Origin: Prinsepia uniflora
Lineage: Eukaryota > Streptophyta > Magnoliopsida > Rosales > Rosaceae
Reading direction: 5' to 3'
NCBI GenBank assembly: GCA_032719365.1
Contig: CM064871.1
Location: 58,969,916 to 59,033,915, forward strand
DNA length: 64,000 bases
Shown here: positions 22,411 through 34,026 of the stretch, one piece after another
How positions within the stretch are numbered: the first letter of the stretch is position 1
How the letters are laid out: every line of letters starts with the position of its first letter
Notes under the pieces: generated by a model
The model's database searches: none
What the model was told of the DNA's origin: nothing
The model's input: the letters and a program-made list of their open reading frames with translations, nothing else
Translations under genes and position numbers: made by a program

Positions 22411-22474
22411 GGTGCAACTTCCCAGGGGGTCACCCATCATGGAATTGCACCAGCCTCAACTCACTTAACTTTGG
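22411..22474 (-). other. 5S rRNA-derived segment in Cassandra LTR
   Basis: Copy in the second unit right of the Tekay insertion. Box A is altered (GTTAAGTGAG), box C is kept. Confidence 0.85.
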
Positions 22475-23439
22475 GGTTCCAATCCCCCCCAAAGCCACTT
22501 GAGCTCCCAAAAGGCCTCGTGCTAGATAAGTGTGTGCCTACACCTTTAAGGCACACCACCATTCCCTTCCTAGACCATTCCCCCTCGTAGGAATGTGGGA
22601 TCATTCACCGTTCCCTTCAGGACACGGGTCTTACAATGGATGTGCCCTGAACATGTAATGGAATTTTGGGTTTAAATGGTTTAATTGAACCAATAGGTTT
22701 TAGGATTGTTTTCATTGATTTTATTGCATAAAACAATTCCTAGGATAGATTAGAGAATATTGGTGAAAAAAAGAAGAAAACGGATGAGAAAATAAGAAGA
22801 TATGGAGGTGAACTGGTCACGCCGGTCCAGTTGGACCAGCCGAACCAGTGAACCGGCCGAACCGTTCTGTCGCTAGGAAGGGGATGACCCTTTAGCTAGC
22901 GCGTGAAGCCCACGCGCAGGGCCTTTAGGAGGCGCGTGGAGCACTTTTTTGGGAAGTGTTAAAAATGTGTTTTCATCTATTCGATGTAACGAACATTTTG
23001 GGACAAATTTCGAGTCGATCAGACATCGTTTCGATATAGTTCGGGATGTCTGAAGCTTTAGGATCGAGTTTAAAAATAGTTAAAAATTCAAGAAAATTAG
23101 GGGCTTTAATGAGAGGTTATTAAAGTAGTTAGTAACCCTCTAGTGTTATTTGGACAGGTTTGGGAACCCCGGAGATGGTGATTGGCCCGGGAAAGGCTTA
23201 TGACACGCGTATCAAGGCGGCAGCTAGGATAGTTTGTGAGTGGACCTTGATTTCTAAATTGTGATTCATGCATAAATGTTTTATATGTTTTATATCAATG
23301 TTTTGAGATGCCTTGAGTGCATATGATTGTGGTAATTAGTATTTACGTATTTGCACGTATTGCGAGATTTCTGGTTTTATGTCGTGCTTATACGTGCTGT
23401 GTTTTCTATGATGATTTGATGGTATGGTTTTGGATTTGG

Positions 23440-24235
23440 AAATGTGGAATTGGGCATGAGACCCATTTGTTTGGAAACCATTGGACTTGGAGTCCATTTG
23501 ATTTAATGAGAAAACGGGCCGGAGGCCCATTTGAGTTATACGACCGGGCCAGGGGCCCAGTTGGTTTACATGATCGAGCTTGAGGCCCAGTTAGTTTATG
23601 AAAGGGAATTTTGGGCTGAGACCCATAAGTTTGGAAATTGGATTTGGATTTATGATGGTTTTATGGAAAACCCGGGCTTATTCCTTTGAATGGTTTTGAG
23701 ATATTTTATGAAACGGTTTTCTGTATACCATCCTCACGAACGGTTGCCCTCCAGACGTCCCGTAGTATCCTGGAGTGACGGGTTGTCTCCTCTAGACGTC
23801 TCGTAGTATCCTTGAGTAGTCACGGGGAATTGCATGCGAGGGGTCATTGTACGGAGCGACCGGTCCGTATAGTGACTCAGGAGCAGGATTGCCAGAGGTT
23901 AAAACCTCCCCCCAGGGAGGGTCATTGATCTGCGAGTCATTGACCTGGGTGGACCCTGGAGAGACTTGGGATTGAGACCCTGAGTAGCACGCATAGCTTG
24001 GAACCGTGACAGTGTTGATTGTGACATCTAGGATGTCAGGCATCAGGGATGCCGATGATCGATTTTGGGCTGAGACCCACATATATTAGTTTTGGGCTGA
24101 GATCCATATGTATCGGATTTGGGCTGAGTCCCTACTATTTTTATTTTGGGTTAAGTTTCCACTGGTATTGGTTTTGGGCTGAGTTCCTATATGGTTTGAT
24201 TCACGGTTTAGGCTAAGGCCCTAATGGTTTGATAA
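23440..24235 (+). repeat. Degenerate GGGCTGAGACCC-type hairpin repeats
   Basis: Small dyads such as GGGCATGAGACCC, GGGCCGGAGGCCC, GGGCTGAGACCC and GGGCTGAGATCC recur every 30-45 bp in the LTR. The related LTRs hold similar GGTCTCATACCC words (49120-49225, 55350-55450). Confidence 0.6.
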
Positions 24236-24536
24236 CTAGTTTTCGAATACATGCATACCTTTTAATGAAGGGCATAAATGTCTTTTCGATAAGTGAATTT
24301 TATAAATTATTTAATTTTGTCCACTCACAGCTTTTTAATGGTTTTAATGCCCTTCAGGTTGATCGCGGATGCAAGTTGTAGTAGGGACCGAGACATCACA
24401 CTCCTCCTCCGATCCTAGCGCACTCTAGAAGCCCTGGTTGGGCTAATGTTGGAATTATCGCTTGTCTGACACCTCGTGTCGGACAGGAGCAGGCACGTCC
24501 CACGATAATCTAAGGGATTTGGGATGGGTCCTGTCA

Positions 24537-24630
24537 CCTAATCAGCAACAACTTAGTTTGGCTCGTATTTGGTCTATTGTTTCAAATCCCCAACCATGAT
24601 ACTATCTTCACTGAAGACTTGGGGGATTAA
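24537..24630 (+). other. 3' end of outer-element internal DNA with polypurine tract
   Basis: A short unique stretch ends in GACTTGGGGGATTAA (24616-24630) right before the 3' LTR start TGTTAGTGCG. Confidence 0.75.
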
Positions 24631-24900
24631 TGTTAGTGCGGGATTTTACGCCCCAATTGGGCCTGGCCTAAGTTCAATATGAAGACCACAATGTAAACGA
24701 AACCCTAGCCTTTGTCCATTTAAGGAGGGCATCCCTCTCATTTGAGACGGAATCTAATAATCCCAAAACATGATGTGAAGACATCCTCTTCACATCTTTC
24801 TCAATGGCTCAAGGCCCCAAACATGTAAACATAATTATTATCAATAATAATCTCTCGGAAAATTTGTCTCATGGACGTAACTCGATTTGGGTGAACAAAG
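24631..24900 (+). repeat. 3' LTR of the outer element, first part
   Basis: Matches 4129-4410. It is interrupted by the Athila-like element; the rest is at 32336-32408. Confidence 0.85.
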
Positions 24901-24901
24901 T

Positions 24902-26680
24902 TGATAATGTTCAAACTACGCATTAAATTAAACACGTAATTTGAGTATTATGCAATTTAAACCCTTTTTGTGTAGATATAGTATTGGTAAATAGGGATCA
25001 TTCTTAACCGGGGAAATTAGGGAACATTAATAATGTGTTAGTAAAAAAGAATAATGAACAAAATAATAAAATAATAAATGAATTAAAGAATTGATGAATG
25101 GATGAATGGATGAATTAAATAATTAAATAATAAAGAATTAAAAAAATACAAAAATACAAAAAAAATAAAAGAATAAAAGAATTAAATAATGAATTGGGGG
25201 ATTTTGAAAGATTGTAATATAAACTACATTTTAACATTAACTAAGAAATAAATTAAAATTAAAAATAACAATAATTAAACTACTCCTAAAATTGACTTCT
25301 TTCAAACACAATTTTTATCAACACTTTACATTTTACTCATATTAAACCAATCACGAAATCTTACATTCATCATCTCAAATACATGCATACATTTTTCATT
25401 TTATAAATGCATCAACCATTAATGTGCGCCAAATATTAATATGCATCAAACACTTACAACATGATTCACTTTAAGTTTGTGATTAAATGCACCGACAGCG
25501 GTCGATATTAAAATTTCTTCAATCAAATGCTACGTGCATCGACAGCGGCCGACACTTAGCATCAAATTGAAGTATGAAGTACTAAAACTTATGAAATAAA
25601 TGAAATTTAGAAAGTAAAACACATGTAGATTGCATTCATATTCTCAAACATTTAGAAGGCATAAAATTGTATCTAAAAGAGAAATCAAAGAAGTTAAAAG
25701 AAAAATCTAAGAACAAAGATTAAAAGAAAATATAAGAATAAAATTAAAAGAAGTTACAAATAGTCCCAAAAATAAATAACAAAATAAAAAGAAAATGAAC
25801 TAAAAGAAGAGGAAAAGTAACTAACAAAATGAAACTAAAATGAACAAAATTGGGATAATTGGAGAAAATTGGGGACCCTTAATAAGTGAAATGACCTTCC
25901 TATTTATAGAGAGAGTGCCACAAATATTCAAATAAAATTACAAAAATAAAATATATAAATGAAATGATGAACAATGATGAAAAATGATGATTTTGGGCCT
26001 GGAAAGCCTACACAATTGGAGCAGGTTGCTGTAGAAAGGAGCAGGTGGGAGTTTAGTAGCTGGCTGTAGAGAGAAACCTGTGAAATTTGGCGTGGGGCTA
26101 CTGACAAAAGGCTCTGCAGTTCGTGCATCAGGTGCTAAACCAGAGTTGGTGGAGTCGGTAGGTCAAGCGGCTGCAGGGCATGGTTTCTCAGTGCACGCGC
26201 GTCGACATGGAGATTGGACTTTCGGTAGGCGTGCTCCGGAGTGTAAAGTCTGGATTCGGAAGGCGCGGTTCAAAGGCTTCTGCTAGGCTACGCAGAATTT
26301 TGGACTGGGCTAAACAGGTGGGCTGGTCCTGGCTTCTGGCGAGTTAGGTTGATGCGCTAGGCTATGGGCTTGCGTGACTTGGGCTCCTAGGCCGATTTTT
26401 CTAGGGTTTTGGGCCGATTGCAAATTGGGTTGCTGGAAATGGATTTTTGGGCTTGAATGAATTCGGTAGCTTCCCTATGAATTTCATCCATAATTACTTC
26501 GTTCTAATTCCGATTGGGACGATTCTTTCGCCAAAATGCTCCAAATTCCAAACTTTATTTATTTCTGCAAATTTCTCATAAAATATATTATTTTCTTCAA
26601 TTATTTAGTATTTTAATATTAAAAGACAAGTAAAAAGGGTATAAAACGATATAAAAGAAAGCTCAATTAAGAGCCTATCA
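24902..26680 (-). repeat. 3' LTR of the Athila-like element
   Basis: Plus-strand left end TGATAATGTTCAAACT, right end AAGAGCCTATCA. It carries an (AATTAAAGA)-type microsatellite at 25075-25200 and two GACAGCGG motifs (25490-25549). Confidence 0.9.
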
Positions 26681-26698
26681 AATACCCCCACACTTAAA
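26681..26698 (-). other. Polypurine tract of the Athila-like element
   Basis: The minus strand reads AAGTGTGGGGGTATT before the LTR start TGATAGGCTC. Confidence 0.8.
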
Positions 26699-28579
26699 CT
26701 TTGCTAGTTCCTAACAAATACTAAAATTAAACTATGAATTCAAAACAAGTAAGCTTTTAACCAATTGTCTCTATTTCATTATTATGATTATGACATCAAA
26801 GATTTTTACTTAAAGGATTTAAGCATATGGAATTAAAGAGTTAATACATGGTAACAAAATGTTTCAATAAGTAAGATAATGAGTAAACATGGTGAAATGG
26901 ATCTCAACATGAATAAAACAAGTATGAATCAACTCACAAGGATATGCACTCATAAATTCACTCAATTTGTAAAGGTTTCTATTTACACTCAAAGTATGTG
27001 AGAAAAATGCTCACATAATAGAAATAAAGTATTTTTGCAAAATTTCAAACAAACACCTCACGATAAAAATAAAACATACTTACACAAATGAACGAAAATC
27101 ATAAGCTTACTCAAGTGAGTGACTCAACTAATCAAAACTTATCATCTTAAGGATCATAAGGTATTTATGAAGGTTGTAATGGGGCTAAATTTAAAGGCAA
27201 GGAATATATAGGATAAGTGGTGCTCAAATTCGTTCCAAGCTCAATAGACTCCCAAAACGTATCATAACTTCCCAGCATTAGTGCAATGATGTCAGTAATC
27301 CCTCCCTTCAAACATAGGCCTAATTTCATCATGTTGGGCCTTGAATTCATTTTTTGTGTCGGATTTACAATGTAAAGGACTTAAGTCAAACATTACATAA
27401 TCAAACCTTATTACCTTGATAGAGACTCAAAACATTTTTTTTTCTTTTCCTCTTTTTCTTTTCGTTTTTTTTTTTATTTTTTTTCTTTTCACATATCAAG
27501 GTAATAATATGTGTCAATAATATAAAAAAATTTGAGTAAGTAAATCCAAATAATACACATAAAAGTCTTTACAACATCATCATTTTCTCTTTACACGATC
27601 TTCATGTCTTCAACCGAGTCCTTAGAACAAGGGTAAAGATGTCTATACTAAGCTCAAATGTTTAGATAATCATGGTGATGAAAGAAAGACTTAATGTAGG
27701 CTCAAAGGGGGTTAAAACTAAGGAGATCGCAATTTGTGTGCACAAATAGGGAACATGGATGTTGAATTTGTGGTGTTAAACCTAATGTCTTAATCATATC
27801 CAAAATCAGAGAGTTTATTGACTTAAAAGCTTTGAAAATCACATAGAATAAGTTCTAGCACTCTAGAGTTCATTAAAAACTATGACAAGTAGTTATGAGG
27901 CATATGTATATCAATTTAAACAAAGAACTTATGAATCACTCATCAAAGATGTATATATAGTTCTAAAACTCACATATGGTTCATATGATTCATACTTATC
28001 TTAACATGCTCGTTTATATACCAATTTATATGCATTATCTACAAGTTATAGCACTTAATCACAAAGTATTAACAAACGAATTAAAGTTGTAGTGATCATC
28101 TTTATAGCCATAACATATTCATTTCCGTTCATTTATATCATTGATAAGTAAAATAACAACTTAATACTCGTAAAAAGACTAAGTTAAAACAAAAAAGACT
28201 CAAGAAAACAATAAACAAATTATTTTTTATTTTTTTATTTTTTAATGATTTTTCTAAAATAATTTTATTGGATAATTAAAATTGTAAACCATTCCCCCAT
28301 ATTTAAATTCTACATTGTCCTCAATGTAGGAAAATAAGAAGTAATTAAACATAGAATCGAAGTAAGGAAGAGGATTTAAGGAAATAAAGCAATAAAACAA
28401 TAAATAAACAAAATAAGGGAGAGTGAAAGGTAGAAAGATAGCAAATTTGCGTTGATGACTCCTTCACATCCTAGGAACACATTGGGTTACCTCTCAACAA
28501 GCGCTTGAAGTTTAACGTTCAACCAGCTTAGACATGAATGCAAGTTAGTTAGTCGGAGATGTACATTTGTAAAAAATGC

Positions 28580-28735
28580 TAGTTAGATATGCAAATTTAA
28601 GTTAGGGATGCAATTTGACTAAGAGATGCAAGTTAGATTAAAGATGCAATGTAAGTTAAAATGAAAGATGCAAGTAAGTTAAAATGAAAGATGCAAGTAA
28701 GTTAAACTAAAGATGCAAGTTAAAATTGTCATGAC
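28580..28735. repeat. Tandem repeat of about 23 bp around AGATGCAAGT
   Basis: Units such as AAAGATGCAAGTAAGTTAAA repeat about seven times with length variation. Confidence 0.75.
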
Positions 28736-29879
28736 AAGTAATGTAAGAAAATGTAAAAACAAATGTAACCGACATATATACAAGTAGGAAATAACATATG
28801 TACAAGTAAGGAATAACAAAGTATAAACAAGTTCAGAATGTACAAAGTAAAGTCACAGTAAAATTAAACCAATGCACAAGTTCCAAGAGTGTCTAAACTA
28901 ATACAACACATATGTATATATATGAAGAATGATGTGAATGCATAAGAGAGAAATTGTTAGAACTTGCACAAGACATAAAAGTTACATGACAATGCATGAA
29001 AGAATAACCTGCACCTTTGATCTCACTTCCCTCGATTCACTTAGTCTAAGGGGCCCGGGAATGAAATCCGAGCATCATGAAACCTTAGGGAGGTTATGCA
29101 ATTTACAAATGCAATGGAACAATATTCACATGTTGGTGGGAAGTCAAAGATATATATGGTTCACATAGCTTCAAAGTTTAGATGGAGATTTTTACGTCTG
29201 TGCGACCCAAGTAAATATCTTAGATTTTATCAACTGTTTGGGCAAGCTCAAAGGTGACCAGATTAGAAAGAATAAACATAAGAGGCATGACTAATTTCAA
29301 GACATCCTGAGGCTTAAACTCCATTGATGTCCCTTTCTTAGACCCAAAGCCCATTATGAGTACCGTCTCTTATCCTAGACATCACCCTTGAAAATTTCTT
29401 ACTCTAGAGGAAATAAGATAACTCAAATGTTAACAATCACCGCAGGTGAGAGTTAACAAACGAGACTTCACATATTCCATTAAAAATCTAAATCTAAACT
29501 TGGAAGCACAAGTGATCTACATATAGCCGAGACTAATGCATGAATGGAAGAATTATTTACGAGTATGTTATTATGCACAGGTAATGATATTCACAAGTAA
29601 GGATATTCACACTAAAATATTGATTATGCACAAGATTTATTTACAAGTATATATGTACACTATCACAAGTTAAGACTACAAAATTTTGAAAATAATTAAT
29701 TTTTTTGATTTTTTTTTATAATTAAAAAGGTAATGAAAACATTTTCTTTATTTTAAAACAATTTTTTATTTTTTATTTTCGATTTTTTTATAAATAAATA
29801 CAGAAAAAGACAAACTTAATTTAATTTTTTTTAAATTTACAAAAAAAATTCAAAAGAAATAAAAATAAGAAAAAGTGAA

Positions 29880-30480
29880 CAAGTATAATATGAACATTCT
29901 GTACAAGTATGAACAAATATCTAAAATCATAAAAAATTAAAATATGAACAAGTATATACGATCATAAATAAGTATAAAATGAACAAGTATAATAAGAATT
30001 TAAATTTACATAAACAATTACAATCTGAACAAGTATATAAAAAAATTATGAACATTTATGAACAAGTATAAATTAGAAATTATGAACAAGTACCTATGAA
30101 CATTATAAACAAATATAATAAGAATAATGATAAGAATCAAAATTATGAACAAGCATAAAAATAAAAGTTATGAACACGTATAAAAATAAATGAACAAGTA
30201 TAAAAATAAATAAAAATAATATTCAAGTATAATATGAACATGTATAAAGATAAACATTATGAACAAGCATAAAAATAAAAGTTGTGAACAAGTATAAAAA
30301 TAAATAAAAATAATATACAAGTATAATATGTACATGTATAAAAATAAAAAATAATAAGAACAAAAATAAGATGGAGAAATAAAATATAAACAAGTATAAG
30401 AATTATAAACAAGTATATTAAAGTTATGAACAATTATAATATGAACCAAAATTAAAAATTATAAACAATATAATATGCAC
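29880..30480. repeat. AT-rich minisatellite with GAACAAGTATA core
   Basis: ATGAACAAGTATAAAAATAA-like units recur with small changes over 600 bp. Short readings here (Phe/Tyr/Ile-rich on the minus strand) come from the repeat and are not genes. Confidence 0.8.
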
Positions 30481-30523
30481 AATTTATATACATACACTAA
30501 CAAGTTAAAAATGATTTTCAATT

Positions 30524-30541
30524 TTCCCGGCAACGACGCCA
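30524..30541 (-). other. Primer-binding site, tRNA-Asp type
   Basis: The minus strand reads TGGCGTCGTTGCCGGGAA, close to the tRNA-Asp complement TGGCGCCGTTGCCGGGGA used by Athila-group elements. Confidence 0.75.
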
Positions 30542-30549
30542 AAAATTGA

Positions 30550-32335
30550 TGACGCTCAAACTATGCATTAAATTAAACACGTAATTTGAATATTATGCAA
30601 TTTAAACCCTTTTTGTGTAAATAGAGATCGTTCTTAACCGAAAAAATTAGGGAACATTAATAATGTGTTAGAGAGAAAGAATAATGAATAAAATAATAAA
30701 TGAATTAAAGAATTAAAGAATAGAAGAATAGATGAATTAAATAATTAAAAAATAAACAATTAAAAAATTAAAGAATTAAAAAAAGAATTAAAGAATTAAA
30801 AAAAGAATTAAAGAATTAAAGAATAAAAAATAAAAGAATTAAATAATGAATTGGGGGATTTTGAAAGATTGTTATCTAAACTACATTTTAACACTATCTA
30901 AGAAATAAATTAAAATTAACAATAACAATAATTAAACTACTCCTAAAATAGACTTTTTTCAAACATAATTTTTATCAACACTTTAAATTTTGCTCATATT
31001 AAAATAATCACGAAATCTTACCTTCATCATCTCAAATACATGCATACGTTTTTCATTTTATAAATGCATCAACCATTAATATGCGTCAAACATTAATATG
31101 CATTAAACACTTACAACATGGTTCACTTTAAGTTTGTGATTAAATGCACCGATAACGGCCGACATTAAAATCTCTTCAATCAAATGTTAAGTGCACCGAC
31201 AATGGTCGACACTTAGCATCAAATTGAAGTATGAAACACTAAAACTTATGAAATAAATGAAATTTAGAAAGTAAAACACATGGAGATTGTATTCATATTC
31301 TCAAATATTTTGAAGGCATAAAATTGTATCTAAAACAGAAGTCAAAGACGTTAAAAGAAAAATCTAAGAACAAAGATTTAAAAAAAAACATAAGAATAAA
31401 ATTAAAAGAAGTTACAAATGATCCCAAAAATAAAGAACAAAATAGAAAGAAGATGAACTGAAAGAAAAGGAAAATGAACTAACAAAATGAAACTAAAATG
31501 AACAAAATGGGGACAATTGAGGATCCTTAACAAGTGAAATGGGCTCCCTATTTATAGAGGGAGTGCCACAAATATTCAAATAAAAATACAAAAATAAAAT
31601 ATAAAAATGAAATGATGAACAATGATGAAAAATGATGATTTTGGGGCTGATTTGGTGTTGGAAAGCCTGCACAGTTGGAGCATGTTACTTAGAAAGGAGC
31701 AGGTGGGAGTTTGGTAGCTGACTGCAGAGAGAAACCTGTGAAATACGGCGTGGGGCTGCTGAAAAAAGGCTCTGCAGTTCGTGTGTCAGGCGCTGAACCA
31801 GAGTTGGTGGAGTCGGCGGGTCAAGCGGCTACATGGCATGGTTTCTCAATGCACACACGTCGAAATGGATATTGGACTTTCGGCAGGCGTGCTCTGGAGT
31901 GTAGAGTCTGGATTCAGCAGGTGCGGTCCGAAGGCTTTTGGTGGGCTGTGTAGGATTTTGGACTGGGTTGAACAGGTGGGCTGGGCCTGGCTTCTGGCGA
32001 GTTGGGTTGATGCGCTGGGCTGTGGCTTGTATGACTTGGGCTCCTAGGCCGATTTTTCAGGGCTTTTGGGCTGATTGCTATTTGGGCTGCTGGAAATGGA
32101 TTTTTTGGCTTGAATGAATTGGATAGCTTCCCTTCGAATCTCGTCCATAATTGCTTCGTTCTAATTCCGATTGGGACGATTCTTTCGCCAAAACGCTGTA
32201 AATTCCAATCTTTATTTATTTTTGCAAATTTCCTACAAAATATATTATTTTCTCCAATTATTTAGTATTAATATTAAAAGACAAGTAAAAAGGGTATAAA
32301 ACGATATAAAATAAAGCTCAATTAAGAGCCTATCA
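30550..32335 (-). repeat. 5' LTR of the Athila-like element
   Basis: From TGACGCTCAAAC to GAGCCTATCA; matches 24902-26680 throughout with scattered changes and a different microsatellite length (30690-30850). Confidence 0.9.
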
Positions 32336-32408
32336 CAAATACGTGCTTTTGTCTTGATATTTATACATAGTCTTCTCGGACTTGTTGGTACCATTTTTTG
32401 CATGAACA
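32336..32408 (+). repeat. 3' LTR of the outer element, second part
   Basis: Continues from 24900 and matches 4395-4466, ending GCATGAACA next to TAATA. Confidence 0.85.
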
Positions 32409-34026
32409 TAATACATGGACTTACATGAGCTGAAGCAGGTGTTTGGGCACTTGGCTTGCTTCCTTGTCTATTGTAAGTATATTTTTTGTCCACATACACT
32501 CCTTTGGGAGGACTCCTAGGCTGATTCTTGCATGTGCCCTTGTTATGGCCAATTTGCCAATATTTTGTGCATCTAACAGTTATACCAGTATTCCTTATCC
32601 TTCTTTGAGCACTAGTATCATTCTTATTTTTCTTTTCCATTTCCAGATCATTAACTTTCCTTTTCTTCAGCCTCTTGGTTGTTTTTTTGACTTGTGGAGG
32701 AAGTAGGGGAGTACCATTCACTTTAGGCCATGAAGGCACTCATTTGGCTGGTTTTATAGATGGCTCATAAGCTCTAATGTATGCCTCTTTGCCGTAGCAT
32801 GGGTTGACAAACAATTCTGCATCTTGCCTTCTATAATAAATACAAGATATGGAATACCAGTGAAATTCCACCTCATGCAACAACATGTTCTTAATTTGAT
32901 ATCAACAGATATAGATCTATTAAATTCTTTCCCACTTAGAACACCCCATCTCCAGAGTATATAGGCCTTAAGTTTCAGGACCAAAATTTGGAAATTTTCA
33001 AGTTTATCTTAAACTTTTGGACAAATTGGACCTTCAAACTTCTTCATAGCCTCCCACTTATTTTGCAACCTTTTCATGAGATTGGACCTAATCATCTCAA
33101 GCATTTTAAGGATAGGTTTATCCCTTGCTTGCAAAATCCAAGCATTGAAGTATTCACAGAGGTTGTTTAACAACATGTCACCCATGATATGTACTGAATC
33201 TATGTCTATTTAATGATAAATCTATGCCTATCCCACTTGTTTAAATCTCTCTTAATCAACCAATAATATGCTTCACCACTGAGTTCCCTAAGTTTATTCA
33301 TCTAACACTCAAAATCCACTACATTAGGTGCCTTAGCAACACTCCTCAGAAGATCTTTAAGAGCTTTATCTTTACGCACCCCTTTAAAATTTCCATAAAG
33401 GTGCCGGACACACCACCTATGAGGTGCTTCAGGCACCACTTCATCAAATGCTTTGCCCAAACCCTAAGATATTTGCGAAAAATACCATTCTTTAGTTTTA
33501 GAAAAAGAAAAAAAAAAAAGAAAAAATCAGTAACATTCTAAGAACTGAACATAACATTTTAATTACCTTTTGCTGGTCTGAAATAAAATTCCACCCATGC
33601 TCACTAACAGGACCTATATCCGCAATCAACAATTGAAGGAACTAACACCAAGAATCTTTAGTCTCTAGTTCAACAAGAGCAGATGCAATGGGGTGCATAT
33701 TTTCATTTGGATCAATTCCCACAGCCACTAGTAGTTGTCCTATAAAACAATTGACTTGTGTTAGTATCATTTGAAAATCAATCATTAAAAAAATAAAAAT
33801 AAAAACCATTTTGTATCACTTACGAAACTTTAGAAAACAAGAAACTCTTGAGTACCTCAATAGGTTCATTTCAAATGGCATCCATCAATGCCGATTATAG
33901 GTTTGCATCCACCAAGAAACCATTTTTTGCAAGCATCTAAACATAAATAGTCTTTGGAAAAATGGAGGATCAATCTTCAACATCATTGTACTTCCCACAT
34001 TGGTTTGTCTAACCTCCTCACAGTAG
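32409..34026 (-). pseudogene. MULE transposase, central part (piece 2 of 3)
   Basis: Minus-strand readings give, in order: YCEEVRQTNVGST (34020 region), a frameshifted PIIGIDGCHLK-like segment, GQLLVAVGIDPNENMHPIA and ISDQQK (33780-33570). After an intron with GT...AG borders (33566-33464) come FDEVVPEAPHRWCVRHLYGN (33450 region), NLCEYFNAWILQARDKPILK (33160 region), a SWIM-type CxCx(n)TGIP segment (32890-32840), and a C-terminal zinc knuckle CTKYWQIGHNKGTC with a basic region (32600 region). These are the standard parts of a MuDR-type transposase (DDE domain plus SWIM finger), which cuts and pastes the element. Several in-frame stops and at least one frameshift are present. Both ends are cut by inserted elements, and the frame continues in the pieces at 58961 and 4128. 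Confidence 0.9.

Larger units (their letters stand above)
12927..22635 (-). mobile_element. Cassandra LTR dimer, copy 2, opened by Tekay
   Basis: Same dimer as copy 1 with ATGGA at 12922-12926 and 22636-22640. The Tekay element sits in its first unit at ACTAT. The second unit is 22307-22635. Confidence 0.85.
12731..23970 (+). repeat. Tandem duplication, copy 2 (split by Tekay)
   Basis: 12731-13182 and 22237-23970 together match copy 1 in order. After GAGACTTGGGA (23970) this copy continues into the LTR 3' end, while copy 1 switches to the G run. Confidence 0.85.
10547..24536 (+). mobile_element. LTR (solo, 5' truncated) with internal tandem duplication
   Basis: The right end GGGATGGGTCCTGTCA and the text before it are the reverse complement of the start of the Tekay-like LTRs (13183, 48143, 54365), so this is an LTR of that superfamily in plus orientation. 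Direct outer-element DNA follows at 24537. Its 5' end (TGTAAC type) was not found. A 2.2-kb piece containing a Cassandra insertion is duplicated in tandem (10547-12712 and 12731-23970); the second copy is opened by the Tekay element. Confidence 0.65.
26699..30523 (-). other. Internal non-coding region of the Athila-like element
   Basis: AT-rich with stops in all frames and no domain seen. It includes a poly-pyrimidine tract (27429-27486), a conserved motif containing CTCAACAAGCGCTTGAAG (28481-28518), and two repeat arrays listed separately. 26699-28020 matches 316-1638 in reverse orientation. Confidence 0.75.
24902..32335 (-). mobile_element. Non-autonomous Athila-like element (7.4 kb)
   Basis: It has two LTRs of about 1.78 kb, a tRNA-Asp-type primer site next to the right LTR and a polypurine tract next to the left one, so it reads on the minus strand. 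Flanks are CAAAG (24896-24900) and CAAAT (32336-32340). The 3.8-kb internal region has no gag, protease, RT or integrase and is full of AT-rich low-complexity repeats. It must have used proteins of another element. The primer site and the GAGAGGTAACCCAATG motif (28481-28518) are what I associate with Athila/Tat-group elements. Confidence 0.85.
4129..32408 (+). mobile_element. Outer Tat-like LTR element holding nested cluster 1
   Basis: The two ends are matching LTRs: 4129-4466 and 24631-24900 plus 32336-32408. Next to the first is a primer-binding-like site, and before the second is a polypurine tract (24616-24630). The flanks are TAGTA (4124-4128) and TAATA (32409-32413), an imperfect 5-bp target duplication. 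The element sits in an exon of the MULE gene. Its own internal DNA (4467-5506, 9807 to about 10546, 24537-24630) is only about 1.9 kb and shows no gag or pol, so it was probably non-autonomous. The polypurine tract resembles that of the Tat element at 58283. Everything else inside came later. Confidence 0.85.

Noticed and set aside
30168..30449. 93-residue Phe/Tyr/Ile-rich reading
   Set aside because: Produced by the GAACAAGTATA minisatellite.
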